Shown here piece after piece: positions 40,646 through 52,059 of a stretch of 64,000 nt of DNA. The notes beneath the pieces were generated by a model. The model saw only the letters and a list, made by a program, of their open reading frames with translations, was not told the DNA's origin and did no database searches. Position numbers and translations under genes: made by a program. Origin of the DNA: Berghia stephanieae (Eukaryota; Mollusca; Gastropoda; Nudibranchia; Aeolidiidae); the NCBI GenBank assembly GCA_034508935.3, contig CM067446.1:24842130-24906129 (forward strand), in the 5' to 3' direction. How positions within the stretch are numbered: position 1 is the stretch's first letter; each line of letters starts with the position of its first letter.

Positions 40646-41759
40646 CAGTGAACCCCTGGATTCCGGGGTTTTCAAGATGGGAGAAAAATGGGGTGTGGTG
40701 AGGCCCGTGAATACATACAGTGCAATGCGCTGACCAGTGCCTGAGAGAAGACACGTCCTAATGATGTTAGAATGTGTATTTTTCCCATTTACAAAGGTCA
40801 TACCAGTTACACTTTCACAATCCAAAGTGTATTGTCCTTTTTTCATCATAAACAGTGCTCAACGCAATTTATCAAAACTAGGAATAAATCAAGAAAATCA
40901 AGTGCCAAAATGATAAAATAGCATAGAACACAGATGCTCACATCTAATTTAGTACGTATTAATTAAAGTTAAAGTCCATGCGATGCTGATGATGACTTTT
41001 GAAAACTCAACATTTTTATTTAAGCACTCCACAATTTACAATCGCTTAAATTTGTTTGATTTACATCTTACGCTATTAAAAAAAAAAAAACTAGGTATTA
41101 CCCGAAATAATATCAAATTTGGACTGATGTTTAGAAAAACAATAATTGATTTTGTAAATGAAAACAATAAAGTGAAAGAGGCTGTCGTTTTTCCCCTGGC
41201 TATTACAATGTGTAATATAATATAGTAGTAGTAGTAAGCTTCGCAACCCGAATGACGCTTGCTGAGAATTGTGTGATTCAGTCATGGTCGGCAAGTATAG
41301 CTGTTCTCTCCATCCATGTTGTTAATTATAATATAAGACCATAAATATCGATAAATGCACCCATTGGACACAGCATTGCCTGATATCAGTTAACCTCCAC
41401 TGACCTCTGACAGGGAAGGTTAATGGACCTTTGAGAGTTCCATCCACTGATAATCTATTTTTGCTGTGGATCCATATGAACTGGTGCTGAATCCACGCAG
41501 TGTAGTAAACACGCGTTCTGATTGGTCGGTAACAAAGCGATCTCATCAGGAGGGGGAAATGCATTTTTTATTGTTTTGTATGAGATGGCGATGATTGGGT
41601 ATCAAGCATAGGTTTCAACTGCAGTTTGTTGCTATAACGATGTCGCTAAACAGGGGTTTTACTTAAATGTATGTCGCTATTTGGGGAAGTTTATTACTAA
41701 TAATATATAGCAAAAAATTCGGGACCAGAGGTCAATGTCGCTATCCAGAGGTTTCACTG
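40646..41759. mobile_element. pogo/Tigger-like non-autonomous element
   Basis: Left CAGTGAACCCCTGGATTCCG and right tccagaggtttcactg, flanked by TA, beginning only 23 bp from an R3 end. The left subterminal caagatgggagaaaaatggg...ggcccgtg block is shared with 29391-30397. The right part has gtcgctat-cca motifs repeated. A central region (about 41150-41490) recurs as a fragment at 54105-54300. Confidence 0.85.
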
Positions 41760-41761
41760 TA

Positions 41762-43376
41762 ATTGGATGTTTGCTAACACTAACATTATTGTTATTACTA
41801 TTATCATTATTATTCTTATGACCTGTGCAGCATTGTAAAATGTCATCGTCTAGGCATTCCATGAAGGAATAAAGAAAGTCCATCGAGTAAATGTATTATG
41901 ATGTCAATAGGGACCCCTGTCGTCCAAAGTGAGCACTTGGGGGTTAATAACCTTAAACGGGCTCTAACCCATGATCTTACTTGTCATAGTGCAATGCCTT
42001 AAATTCAGGACAAAGCTGTATACCTTATCAATGAAATTTGTTCCAGCAAAATCCTTACTCATATCTTAGCAGCCATTTTACGCCAGATTTGAAATCCAAA
42101 TGGCGGTTACTACCGGAAATGCAACAGTTTCAGGTCACAAAGTCCATCAGAAAATAACAAAGGCAAATAGAAGACTATTTTTCAGCCTTTAAACTAACGA
42201 CAGGACTTCCTTAGTTTCACAACACTTTTATTATATTACTTAAGCTGTTATCCATTGTGGACTTTCATTTAGTTGCAATGTCCAATAAATATTACTATCT
42301 GAGATAGGTTTGATCTTTAGAAATGGTGAGATGGCTTCTAATTTCAAAAGAATTTGCTGAGTCGGTTGTCTTTTTGACTCCCATGGACGCCATTACTACT
42401 GAGTTACCATTCAGTGTCATAGAGTGTAACTGGTGGCAAACATTACATTTCATCTGCCACTAACTTGAATTTATTTTTCCACTTTTTACTTCTCTTTTAT
42501 TATATTGTAATACATACGTAAATTATATAAATCCATTTGCAATATTTCAGTTAGAATTCTCTGACTTTAAAGCTGCACGCCTAAAGAACAAAGTGCCCTC
42601 CAAGCCATATTGTTTGCTTACATCACTGGGAATCGTCGTCTATTTCAATAATCAATATTTTTATTCAGTTCGATATCTGGACATTAACTAATTCTAATCA
42701 GAATACCCACTGCTTTGTGACTAATGCTCATAACGGACATTGGCCACTATTTCATTATTTCTTCATTTTTCTGGGGGATTAGCTCACAACATCGACTATT
42801 TTCGCTATGTGCAGTGATATCTACTTTGTTTAACTGTTAAAATATTTTAACAATTGGTGTTTTTGATTTACGATTTCTTGTCTTTTATTTATATCTCTAT
42901 AAAAGATGGGGGATAAGGTTTGGGAAGGGGGATTCTCTTTTGCATTTTTTTCCAATGGGACTTTTGCCCTTCACTGCTAGGAAATTGTGGAAAGACTCCT
43001 TAAGTAACTCTGGCATATTACTTCGTTTGACTGCTTAAATTATTTTAACTGGTATTTTTGATTTGCAATTTCTTGTCTATTATTTATTTCACTATAAAGA
43101 GTGGGGGATAGGGTTTGGGAAGGTGGATTCTTTTTTGTGGTAATAATTTGGGTAGATTAACTTCTACTTCTAGTATTCATAAACATCTTCCATATAAATC
43201 GATATCAAAATTATCGTCGATGTAATAGCAATTACTGTTTCTATTTTTAGAATTTTAAAGTTTTAAAAAAAAAAAATTGGTTTAAATAAATTTGAATTTT
43301 TTATTGGTCGCTATTTTTAGAATTTTGTTGTCATTATAAAGCAAAAATCCCTTGCAGCAGCGACATAAAGTTCCAA
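41762..43376. other. Intergenic / upstream of RPS19BP1
   Basis: A region at 42060-42420 has several atggcg/gccatt and ccggaaat motifs (YY1-like and ETS-like), including an ATGGCGTCC on the minus strand at 42393. These could mark a small promoter, but no splice-compatible first exon follows. An imperfect ~190-bp tandem pair spans about 42830-43140. Confidence 0.35.
42830..43140. repeat. ~190-bp tandem pair
   Basis: tttcttgtcttttatttata ... gggggataaggtttgggaag and the diverged second copy tttcttgtctattatttatt ... gggggatagggtttgggaag. Confidence 0.8.
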
Positions 43377-43450
43377 CTGATTCATCAGCTCAGTCGATAA
43401 GTCTCCAGACTTCTGATCTGAACTACATGGGTTCGATCCCTGCTGGGGAA
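43377..43450 (+). mobile_element. tRNA-like SINE head or tRNA pseudogene
   Basis: A-box-like cagctcagtcgataag, an anticodon arm cagac-ttctgat-ctg and B box gggttcgatccc are spaced as in a tRNA. The acceptor stem does not pair well and AT-rich sequence follows, so a SINE head is more likely than a functional gene. Confidence 0.45.
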
Positions 43451-43869
43451 AATTATAATTTCATTTGAGTTGTATCTTGTGTTGCTAATATATGCTCTTG
43501 TATTTCACATTCATAATCATTAACAAATAAAAGTGATGAAATTGATGCATGTCGTATATATGACGATAATAATGATGTATTCATTAGGCAGTTTAGTGAG
43601 CAGCAGCAGTAAGTCAAATTGTGACCCACTTGCCCATAGGAAAGTTGTGACTGGAAATTGCTGTTCACGTTTAAGGGGGTTCAATTAAAGATGCATAACT
43701 TTGTTATAAAGAGGAATATCTTTTAAATGGTGCCAAGTAACGAAAATTCCCCAAAAAAATTCAGGAGTTATATGACCTAGATGTATCCTTTTGTGTGCAA
43801 AAGCCATGCGGATAAGTACAGCGATTGCTTGCCAGTTATGAGAAAAAAAAGAAGAAAAAAAAGCCGTAT

Positions 43870-44480
43870 AGCCGCATTTGAAAAAAAACAAAACTTAACC
43901 TTTCAAAGGCGAATTTCAATCTTACTTGGACCTAATATTAAAACTTACTGTTTTCATCAAAAGACAAACAACAGTAATACAATTTTAAAACTTGAGCTTT
44001 TAAATAGCGCAATATCCACCGAACATGCTCAAAGCGCTTTTTATCAATACTCTTACTGCTCTTATTGTGGAAACGTTTTTTTTTTCTGTGTTAAAAAAAT
44101 AATATAAATGGAAACTATCATTTGAAAACAATATATCAGTGTCCTGTGAGACTCCTACTGCACTTACTAATCATAAAAAAGGAATTAGCAATCAACAATA
44201 CTAAGTTGAAAAACTAAGAAAAAAAAGAAAGAAGAAGAAATTAGGGGGGGGGGGGGAGGAATCAAACCCAGTAGCAATGCAACCTTTTAGAGGCGAAATT
44301 CGATCTTTGACCTAACACCAAATCTTCCCATTTTCATCAAAAGACAAGTAACAGCAAACCGATTATAGATAATTGAAGTCCGAGTTGTGATACTCTGACT
44401 GCACTCTTGGTGGAAACGCTGTATTCTCCGTTAACAATAATAAAGATAAAAGGAAACTATTATCTGAAAGCAAAAAAATT
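43870..44480. repeat. ~395-bp tandem duplication, copy 1 carrying a SINE-end insert
   Basis: aggcgaa-tt, gacctaa, ttttcatcaaaagacaa, gtggaaacg and aggaaactat blocks recur in order at 43895-44130 and 44290-44475. Copy 1 alone has the tttaaatagcgcaatatcca ... aaagcgctttttatc motif (43990-44047). Confidence 0.75.
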
Positions 44481-45334
44481 AGCTTCGCTGTGAAGGGATT
44501 AAGAACACCTGCGAGCATCCTTGACATGCTCTACATGACCAAGGTCACCAAGCGACACATCTCCCTTTCATCTTCCTCCATCCCTTATCCCTCCAATCTC
44601 ACGGTGGTGGTGGCAACGGCGGTAGTGGTGGTGATGGCGGCGGAGGATAAAAAAGGCCCTTTTCCTTTCATTCAATCAACTTGTCTGTTGTGGACCCGTC
44701 CTCTAGAAATAATATGTAAAAGAAATAATACTCACTTTTTTCTGCTCCAACTAAAATATCTACCCCTCACCAGTCTAATTATTTGTAGCAGACGAAAAAT
44801 TTCTCAAAACAGTCACGAGACAGTGTAACAACACAGGAAGTCCATGAATGCTTATTTACGGCATTTCCTTTAAACCGTGTGAACAACGAAATTTCGTTTG
44901 AGTCGACTCAACGGGTCAGATTGGGCCGATATTTTTTAACAATCATAAGTTCTGAAAAATCAACATGTTTCTTAGAAAGTTGAAAAAGATGCTAGTTAGA
45001 GGTAGGTTTTTTAAAAAAATATTTCTCTTTAACCAGAAGGCATGCTCAAGGCGAATTGGGCTTTTCAAGGACTTGGTACGTAGAAGGCGCGCCTCTCTGG
45101 TACCGAATGTTTTTGTTTGTTTTTTTAATATAGAAAACAATGCATCTTTATTTTAACTTTAAATCTAAACTGCTCATGACGGTAGTCGTTAAGTTTGGGG
45201 GGGTTTTTCTATCAAAATGTATGGTGGACAACTTAAAGGAGCTAAACTAAATGTCGGTTCCACCGGCCCACCTCTCTTTAGTGCCTCTAGCATAGCAATA
45301 GCAAGCGTGCATCATCATCTTGCTCATCATTGAC
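44481..45334. other. Intergenic, two fused palindromes
   Basis: No gene recognised. AACGAAATTTCGTT (44885-44898) and TTGAGTCGACTCAA (44898-44911) are perfect palindromes sharing one base. A GTG/GGC trinucleotide patch lies at 44600-44648. Confidence 0.5.
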
Positions 45335-45640
45335 TCACTCAATGAACACAAAGAGAGATGAAGTGAGTAGAAAAGTGCCAGAAGACAATAGAGAATAAAA
45401 ATAAATTTCGCGGCGGTGATGGGTTTGAACCTGCGACCTTATTGGTACGACAACTCCACCTGGCCGGTGAGAGCGTGACTCTACCGTATGAGCTATCCAC
45501 GTACCCAAAAACATTTGTATCAAACTCAGGTCATTCATTACTAGAGCTCTCTCTCTCTCCGACTACTGGAGACCGCGGGTCCAACACACAACCATCGCGA
45601 AGTTAGCAGGCCAGCAATTAAGCTTAATTAATATACAGAC
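45335..45640 (-). mobile_element. R5 tRNA-headed repeat, copy 1
   Basis: Minus orientation. It has a ~120-bp leader starting at a ttaagctt motif (45620), then a tRNA-like part (A box tagctcatacgg, B box ggttcaaaccca), then the body ttcgcgg/attctctattgtcttctg and cacttcatctc. The leader's outer end meets palindromic satellite sequence at about 45640. Confidence 0.8.
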
Positions 45641-45735
45641 TGACTATTTTCACCGTACGGTGAAAATAGAATTTTAGTCTATTTCCACCGTACAGTGATA
45701 ATAGCCTGACAGACTATTTTCACCGTATGTATTAG
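45641..45735. repeat. Palindromic minisatellite, short block
   Basis: ATTTTCACCGTACGGTGAAA followed by two variants (ccaccgtacagtga, tcaccgtatg) joined by ctatttt/tgataatag phrases. Same sequence as the main array. Confidence 0.9.
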
Positions 45736-46194
45736 CCAATCAGAAGCCAGTTAGTAACTGTGACGTATGTGCCTCTGCATCCAGACCATTAGAGAGTTCG
45801 ACCCGACATCATTTCTTCCTGCGTGCAGACCAGTTAAAAGAAAAAGAAAAAGTTTGCCGAGAACAAGGGAGGCCTCCCGAAAGCTCCTCGTTATAGCATT
45901 TCTTTCAATTTGTATTTTTCACTTTGGATCTTTTGTCAGACATTTATTTATTTAATTTGTCATCAAGTTAAAAATTTCCTAATTTGACCAATGTTTTGAT
46001 TATCGGCCGCCATTTGGATTTGTGAGGTATTGAAAGGCAGTGCAAAGCAGTCCTAGGGTTGTTTTTGTTTTGTTTTGTTTTTTATATTAGGGGTAGTTAA
46101 AGGTACTAAGTTGTATTTTTTCATTGGAGCGAACGTTTGGCATGATGAGCTTTCGGAAGGCCTCCCAAAGCTATCATAACACAGGCGGGATGGC
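45736..46194. other. Spacer with GGAGGCCTCC inverted pair
   Basis: gggaggcctcccgaaagctc (45869) and the inverted gagctttcggaaggcctccc (46148) face each other over about 260 bp. An ATGGCGGCC lies on the minus strand at 46013. Otherwise unrecognised. Confidence 0.5.
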
Positions 46195-46440
46195 GGATTC
46201 AGAATTGGTTACAGTTACCGATGAAGCTTTCCAATTTCGTGGCGGCAATGGGGTCTCGAACCCGCAACCTGTCTGGTACAACAACACCTGGCCGGGGAGG
46301 GCGTGGCTCTACTGTATGAGTATGAGCTATTCACAACTCGAGAAATAGTGATTTCAATTTCTATGTCTATCTTGAGTTGCTACCCCCGACTTCTTAAGGT
46401 CATGGGTTCAACATAGACAAACGCCGCGAAGTTTGTTAAC
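46195..46440 (-). mobile_element. R5 tRNA-headed repeat, copy 2 (partial)
   Basis: Minus orientation: fcgtggcggcaatgg-type body edge, B box ggttcgagaccc (46262), A box tagctcatactcat, and a diverged leader ending accaag, immediately followed by the main satellite. The body 3' part is missing. Confidence 0.75.
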
Positions 46441-47121
46441 TACCAAGATACCATTATCACCGTATGGTGAAAATAGTGTGTCAGGCTATTTTCACTGTAC
46501 GGTGAAAATCCTACACCAAGATATTACCGACGGTGAAATAAGTCTCCCACACTATTATCACCGTACAGTGAATATAGCCTGCCACACCGTTATAGTGAAT
46601 ATAGTCTCCCACACTATTATCACTGTACACTGAATATAGACTTCCACACCATTATCACCGTACGGTGAAAATAGTGTTTCAGGCTATTTTCACTGTACGG
46701 TGAAAAAAGCCTCCTACACTATTTTCACCGTCCGGTAAAAATCGTCCACCAAACACCAAAATATTACCGTACGGTGATAAAAGTCTCCCACACTATTATC
46801 ACCGTACGCTGAAAATCGTCCGCCAAATTATTACGGGATGGTGAAAAAAGTCACCCACACTATTATCACCGCCGGCTGAAAATCGTCCACCAAAATATTA
46901 CGGGATGGTGAAAAAAGTATCCCACATATATCACCGTACGGTGAAAATCGTCCACCAAGATATGACCGTACGGTGAAAATAGTCTCCCACACTATTATCA
47001 CCGTACGGTGAAAATCGTCCACCAAAATATTACGGGATGGTGAAAAAAGTCTCCCACATATACTCTCACTGTACGGTGAAAATCGTCCACCACGATATTA
47101 CATTACCGTAAGGTGAAAATA
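46441..47121. repeat. Palindromic minisatellite array, left part
   Basis: Alternating ~30-35-bp units: attatcaccgtacggtgaaa then atcgtccaccaaaat, and attaccgtacggtgaaaa then aagtctcccacact. The perfect dyad CACCGTACGGTG extends to TTTTCACCGTACGGTGAAAA in the best copies. Variants include ctgtacggtg, gtacgctg and gggatggtg. Split from the right part by the Tigger-like element. Confidence 0.95.
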
Positions 47122-48647
47122 CAGTAGATTCCGGATAAGACGATGCCCAGGGGAACCGTGGAAAAAATTGACTTAACCGAAAATCAACGAGCAAAAAATG
47201 CATGTGAACAAAGCAAGCCAATCTAGAATAAGTAAGGCCCTTCATGTCCGCTTTTCGCTGACGTTGCTTGGTTGCGTTGAATTGACCAAAGAAGTAGAGG
47301 TACCGGTAGTGGTCATCAGAAGCTCTTTCTTAGCCCCAAATAGGAAGCAGAATACATAAAAAGCTGAATTTGAGATCAAAAAGCGGAATCAACGTACTGC
47401 TATTGACTATGACATGCTTTGCAACAGAAAATGTAATAGACAATCCGAAAGTACTCAAATGATAAAATATAATATTATGTGTAAAAATGTGCAGGTTGTG
47501 TAAAGACTGAAAAGGGGGTCAAATAATAAGAGGACACACAGTAGTTTTTGGCAGTCTCAGAGCAAAGGATTGAATGGATGGATTTAACCTTGTCAGTGTC
47601 AGGACCCTCCTCCCCCCTTTCAACACACACCTAATCAAACAAACCCGCGCGTGCCGGCAGACACACACACACACACACACACACAATACACAGGGCTAAA
47701 ATTAAATTGGGGGAAAAAGCTGACCGTACGCAATATTACAGATTGGAGCCAACATATAATATTACCTAGGGCATTGACCTCATATATTGGCGTCAACCCC
47801 CCTCCCAAAAATATATTATCCGACACCAGCTGCACAAACTTTGAAGGGACTAATCAGACACACAAAATGTGTGTTGATTGATAGGAGATGCTGACAAAAT
47901 AAGCCAAAGCTCACTTTTTTTTTAATAGAGATTTTTTTTTTTTTTTTCAATTTTCCTCGATTGGAAAGGTGAAAAGCGGAATTTTTGGCTTGAATGTGGA
48001 ATGTATACCAATATTATTCCGCGAAAAGCGAAGGGTAGGAGCCTCTAGGTCAAGGTCATGCTTCTTGTAAATCATCGAGACAGAAATGGCTGGTATGCCA
48101 ATTTCCTATGCGATGATTTTCTGTCGCATGCCAAACTTTTCAAATGCATTGATCAGCTGAATCTTCCTTTTCCGCGACAGGTTTGCCATCGTAGGTGTAG
48201 ACGACTTGAATTCTTGATAAAATTGATACTAATTAATAGGGCCATTAGGTAGAATGGCCTGGATTAGAACCAAAAAAAATAATCTTGAGCTTGAACAATG
48301 TAAAATTTGAGATGGAGAAATCAAAGTTATTCGATACTGCTTGTACATTGAACACGGACGTCAGGCAAAGTACCTACATCACATCGATGTGCGCCAATCG
48401 TTCGCGGATATTCTTAACCACTGAAAATTCTTACTGGTAGCTTTTTTAACCAATGGAAATACATGTTTATTTGTGATTTTATTGTGGTCATGAGTGATAA
48501 GAACATCGACTTAAGTGACATCGACTTATAAGGAGTTTTTTGTTTTTTTTTACTAATGTTATATAGGAAGAAGGGGAGGGACCAAGGAAAAAAATCGACT
48601 TGGGTAAAAATCGACTTAGGCAACGTCGACGTATCCAGAGTGCACTG
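47122..48647 (-). mobile_element. Tigger/pogo-like element inserted in the satellite
   Basis: Ends CAGTAGATTCCGGATAAG (47122) and tatccagagtgcactg (48647), flanked by TA; subterminal tcgacttaa/cgactta motifs. A minus-strand fragment at about 48050-48192 reads MANLSRKRKIQLINAFEKFG, MRQKIIA, stop, EIGIPAISVSMIYKKH. This is a psq/CENP-B-type helix-turn-helix N-terminus of pogo transposases, with one in-frame stop. No DDD core was found. Removing it restores gtgaaaaTAgtctccc, the satellite consensus. Confidence 0.88.
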
Positions 48648-49690
48648 TAGTCTCCCACACTATTATCACCAAGATATTACCGTACGGTGAAAATAGTTGG
48701 CCCCACTATTATCACCGTACAGTGAATAATATAGAATTACTGTACTGTGAAAATAGTGTGTCAGGCTATTTTCACCGCAAGATGAAAATCGTCTCCCACA
48801 CTATTATCACCGTACGATGAATAAAGCTTTCCACACCATTATAATGAATATATTAGTCTCCCGCACTATTATCACCGTACACTGCCTGAATATAGCCTTC
48901 CACACCATTATCACCGTACGGTGAAAATCGTCCACCAAGATATTACCGTAAAAGTGAAAATAGTCTCCCACACTATTAACACCGTACAGTGAATATAGCC
49001 TGCCACACCGTTATAGTGAATATAGTCTCCCACACTATTATCACAGTACACTAAATATAGCCTTCCACACCATTATCACCATACGGTGAATTATGTGTCA
49101 GGCTATTTTCACCGTAAGATGAAAATCGTCTCCCACACTATTATCACCGTACGGTGAAAAAAGTCTCCTACACTATTATCACCGTACGGTGAAAATCGTC
49201 CACCAAAATATTAGCATACGGTGATAAAAGTCTCCCACACTATTATCACCGTACGCTGAAAATCGTCCACCAAAATATTACGGGAGGGTGAAAAGTCTAC
49301 CACTACCACACTATTATCACCGTACGGTGAAAATCGTCTACATAGATATTACTCGTACGGTGAAAAAAGTCTCCCACACTATTATCACCGTACGGTAAAA
49401 ATCGTCCACCAAAATATTACGGGACCCGGGACAGTGAAAAAGTCTCCCACATTATTATCACCGTACGGTGAAAAATCGTCCACCAAGATATTACGGTACG
49501 ATGAACAAAGTCTCCCACACTATTATCACCGTATACTGAAAATCGTCCACCATGATATTACGGGACGGTGAAAAGTCTCCCACACTATCATCGTACGGTG
49601 AAAATCGTTCACCAAGATATTACCGTTCGGTGAAAATAGCCTCCTACACACGGTCAGGCTATTATCACCGTACGGTGAAAATAGCGGCTT
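48648..49690. repeat. Palindromic minisatellite array, right part
   Basis: Same units as 46441-47121, with several exact CACCGTACGGTG copies (for example near 48916, 49146, 49184, 49317, 49459 and 49667). It ends at gaaaatagcggcttccatta, where the R5 tail begins. Confidence 0.95.
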
Positions 49691-49890
49691 CCATTAATAT
49701 AACAGAAACAATTGAGAATTGAGACATTGAGTGGAGCAGGCACTTATTCTTATGTTGGTAACAACAAGAGATGAAGTGAGTAAAAAAGTGCCAGAAGACA
49801 ACAGTAATAGAGAATAAAAAATTTTCGCGGCGGTGATGGGGTTTGAACCTGCGACCTTGCCTTATTGGTACAACTCCGCCTGATACTGAT
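49691..49890 (-). mobile_element. R5 tRNA-headed repeat, copy 3 (tail and B box)
   Basis: Minus orientation: the tail (caattgagaattgagacatt, then agtggagcaggcactta) abuts the satellite. The body (aagtgccagaagacaacag, attttcgcggcggtgatgg) and B box ggtttgaacctgc follow. The A box and leader are lost past 49890. Confidence 0.82.
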
Positions 49891-50167
49891 GACTGATGAA
49901 CATAATACTCTTACTCATACTCTGCGCCTATGCCTATAGTCACTGTCTATAAATATAGTATAGCCTAGCCTATGCCATGCCATGCTTTATTTAAATTTAT
50001 CTGTTTACGACTGAATATGGATCCGAAATATCTCAAATATTTTTATACTTGCCTTTCACAGCTAAATCCTCTAGCTCCAAACACTTTGATACCAATTCAA
50101 GAGACATCGTTAATTAAGCAGTAAGAATAGAAATCTAGTAGAAAGAGGCTCAGTCGTCAACGTCGAG

Positions 50168-50665
50168 CAGGGTTGCCAGATTATTTTTCAACAAAATGCC
50201 AGGGGAAGACTCAAAAAATGCCAAAACACTCAAAAAGATGCCAAAGTCTGTTGACTCCCACCCCCACTAAGAAAACTACTCACTTTTGATAGACAATTTA
50301 CTATCATATCCTGGTGGCTTGCGTGTTTTCTTTTCTTTTTCTTTTCTTTTATTTTTTTTTTTTATTTTTTTTTTGAATTATACTAAATTTCCTGTTGGGG
50401 TAATTATTTACCTACTGACTACTAAGTGGAGTGCTAAACCACTACACCACGGTTGGATTTTAAGAATGAAAAAGAAATGTGAAGATGTTTGTTTTTACGC
50501 GTTTAGAAATAATTAAGAAAAGGTGTCATTTGAAGTATAATATACAAGAAAAGAAAATGCCAAATGAAAATGCCAAATGCCAAATGATTTTTCTAATGCC
50601 AAACGGTTTTCAAAAATGCCAGATTTTTGGAATCTGGCATTTAAAATGCCAAACTGGCAACCCTG
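50168..50665. mobile_element. hAT-like MITE with perfect 8-bp duplication
   Basis: Ends CAGGGTTGCCAG (50168) and CTGGCAACCCTG (50665), 498 bp, flanked by a perfect ACGTCGAG on each side (50160-50167, 50666-50673). Subterminal aaaatgcca/tgccaaat motifs repeat many times. No transposase. The perfect duplication suggests a fairly recent insertion. Confidence 0.95.
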
Positions 50666-50673
50666 ACGTCGAG

Positions 50674-51069
50674 AAAGCATTTGGGTTTTTTTACGATAGA
50701 GTTATCTTCTCTTGGCTCTTGGACTTTTTGAAACGTACAATTGTCTATTCGCATTTGTTTCCGGAGTTGTCTTTTTTATTTATTTATTTATTTCAGTGGA
50801 CTGAAAACACAGGAAATAAAAATATTTTAAAAGGACCAAATATCGTCTATACTTGTTACCAATTTTCACCAATACGGACCACATTGATACTGAGCCTATT
50901 ATAGGCATCATCAGAAATGGACAGGCATATAATTTATGACAATTCAATGGGTTAATAATATTATTTACAGCGTTTTATTTACTCTCTGCAAGTCTTGATT
51001 GAGAGTTGTTCGAAATCGGGCGTCTGAAATAGATCTCAATTCTCGATAGAATATAAGGAAAAGGCTATT
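50674..51069. other. Intergenic, nothing recognised
   Basis: Unique AT-rich sequence with a tttattta run near 50775. Confidence 0.4.
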
Positions 51070-51917
51070 CGGACCCGAGTCTGAATTGCTTCCCGTGGCA
51101 ATTCGGACCCCGAGTGTGAAGTGCCTCCGGTCTTCGTAAACACACACACACAAACACACACACTCATGAGTATCTCTAAGTCATTAAAAACAGAATAATC
51201 ACACACACACACACACACACACACTCCACCCCCCCCCCCCCCCCACCCCTCCCAAACAACCATTTCCACAACCTAAGAGCCGGCGGCTTTTTCTCTTTGA
51301 TCTCGTATCACCATGTTCTCCCCTGCGTCCAGCGCCTCGGTCGTTTGTGGGTTGTGGAGATGTATGGTTACCCCCATCGTCTACTTGAGAAGTCGCTGGT
51401 TACTCCCCAATCCCATTACCAGTTGATCATTAATTTTCTCTCCGTATTCAACCAGTGCTTATTTTATTAATAGGCACCTAGTCCAGTATTAGTATTATCT
51501 AATATTATTATTATTAGACGGTACTCTGCACCTACCCCAGTGGCGGGGCTCTATTGCATGGTTTGCCACCAAGAACGCCTCTATTTTTATATTTAGAAAT
51601 AAAACAGTATTTTTTAATTTAAAAAGTAGATACTGCCTTTTGTCAAAGCCTGACCCATACTGCCGTTAAAATAAAAGGCTCAAAGCCCATATTATTTTCC
51701 TTTCCCCCCACTTTTTCGCGGCCGCAAATGGCAAAATATATAATGTAGATATGTCATGCATGTATCTTTTGCAACATGCTCATGGCAAATAAAATAAATC
51801 TTCCAACACAAAGACACTCTTTTATCTATGCGAGGGCAAATTGATTGTTAACGTTAACAATAGCGACTACAATTGTAATCTCCCAAAGACCACAAATATT
51901 TAGATTGTTTTTGTTTT

Positions 51918-52045
51918 TTAAGTCGCTTGCAACACATTTAGGTCATATCAGCGCCAGTAAAAAGGGAGAAATTGGATAGTAAAAAGTTCTAGAATTACAA
52001 TTAAAAAGTACCCAAGAAAAAGTAAAACAAAGGGGAATAATAGAT
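51918..52045 (-). repeat. R2 3' fragment
   Basis: cgcttgcaacacatttaggt, catatcagcgccagtaaaaa and agttctagaattacaa identify the R2 3' third in minus orientation. It stops at ggggaataatag. Confidence 0.9.
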
Positions 52046-52059
52046 CACCGCTTTTGAAG

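Noticed and set aside
42360-42393. Minus-strand ATGGCGTCC opening MASMGVKKTTDSANSFEIRS as the RPS19BP1 first exon
   Set aside because: No usable donor in the right phase; a stop follows after about 32 codons and there is no similarity to the AROS N-terminus.
43377-43450. Functional tRNA gene (also 10160, 53960 and 60434)
   Set aside because: A and B boxes are present but acceptor stems do not pair properly and SINE-like bodies follow.
45987-46013. Minus-strand MAADNQNI ending G|gtcaaa as the RPS19BP1 first exon
   Set aside because: The phase would fit, but the donor is weak, the peptide is unlike AROS N-termini, and it lies in a spacer between repeat units.
46441-49690. Regularly spaced repeats resembling a CRISPR array
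   Set aside because: Spacers are themselves repeated, units vary in length, and the context is eukaryotic; it is a palindromic minisatellite.
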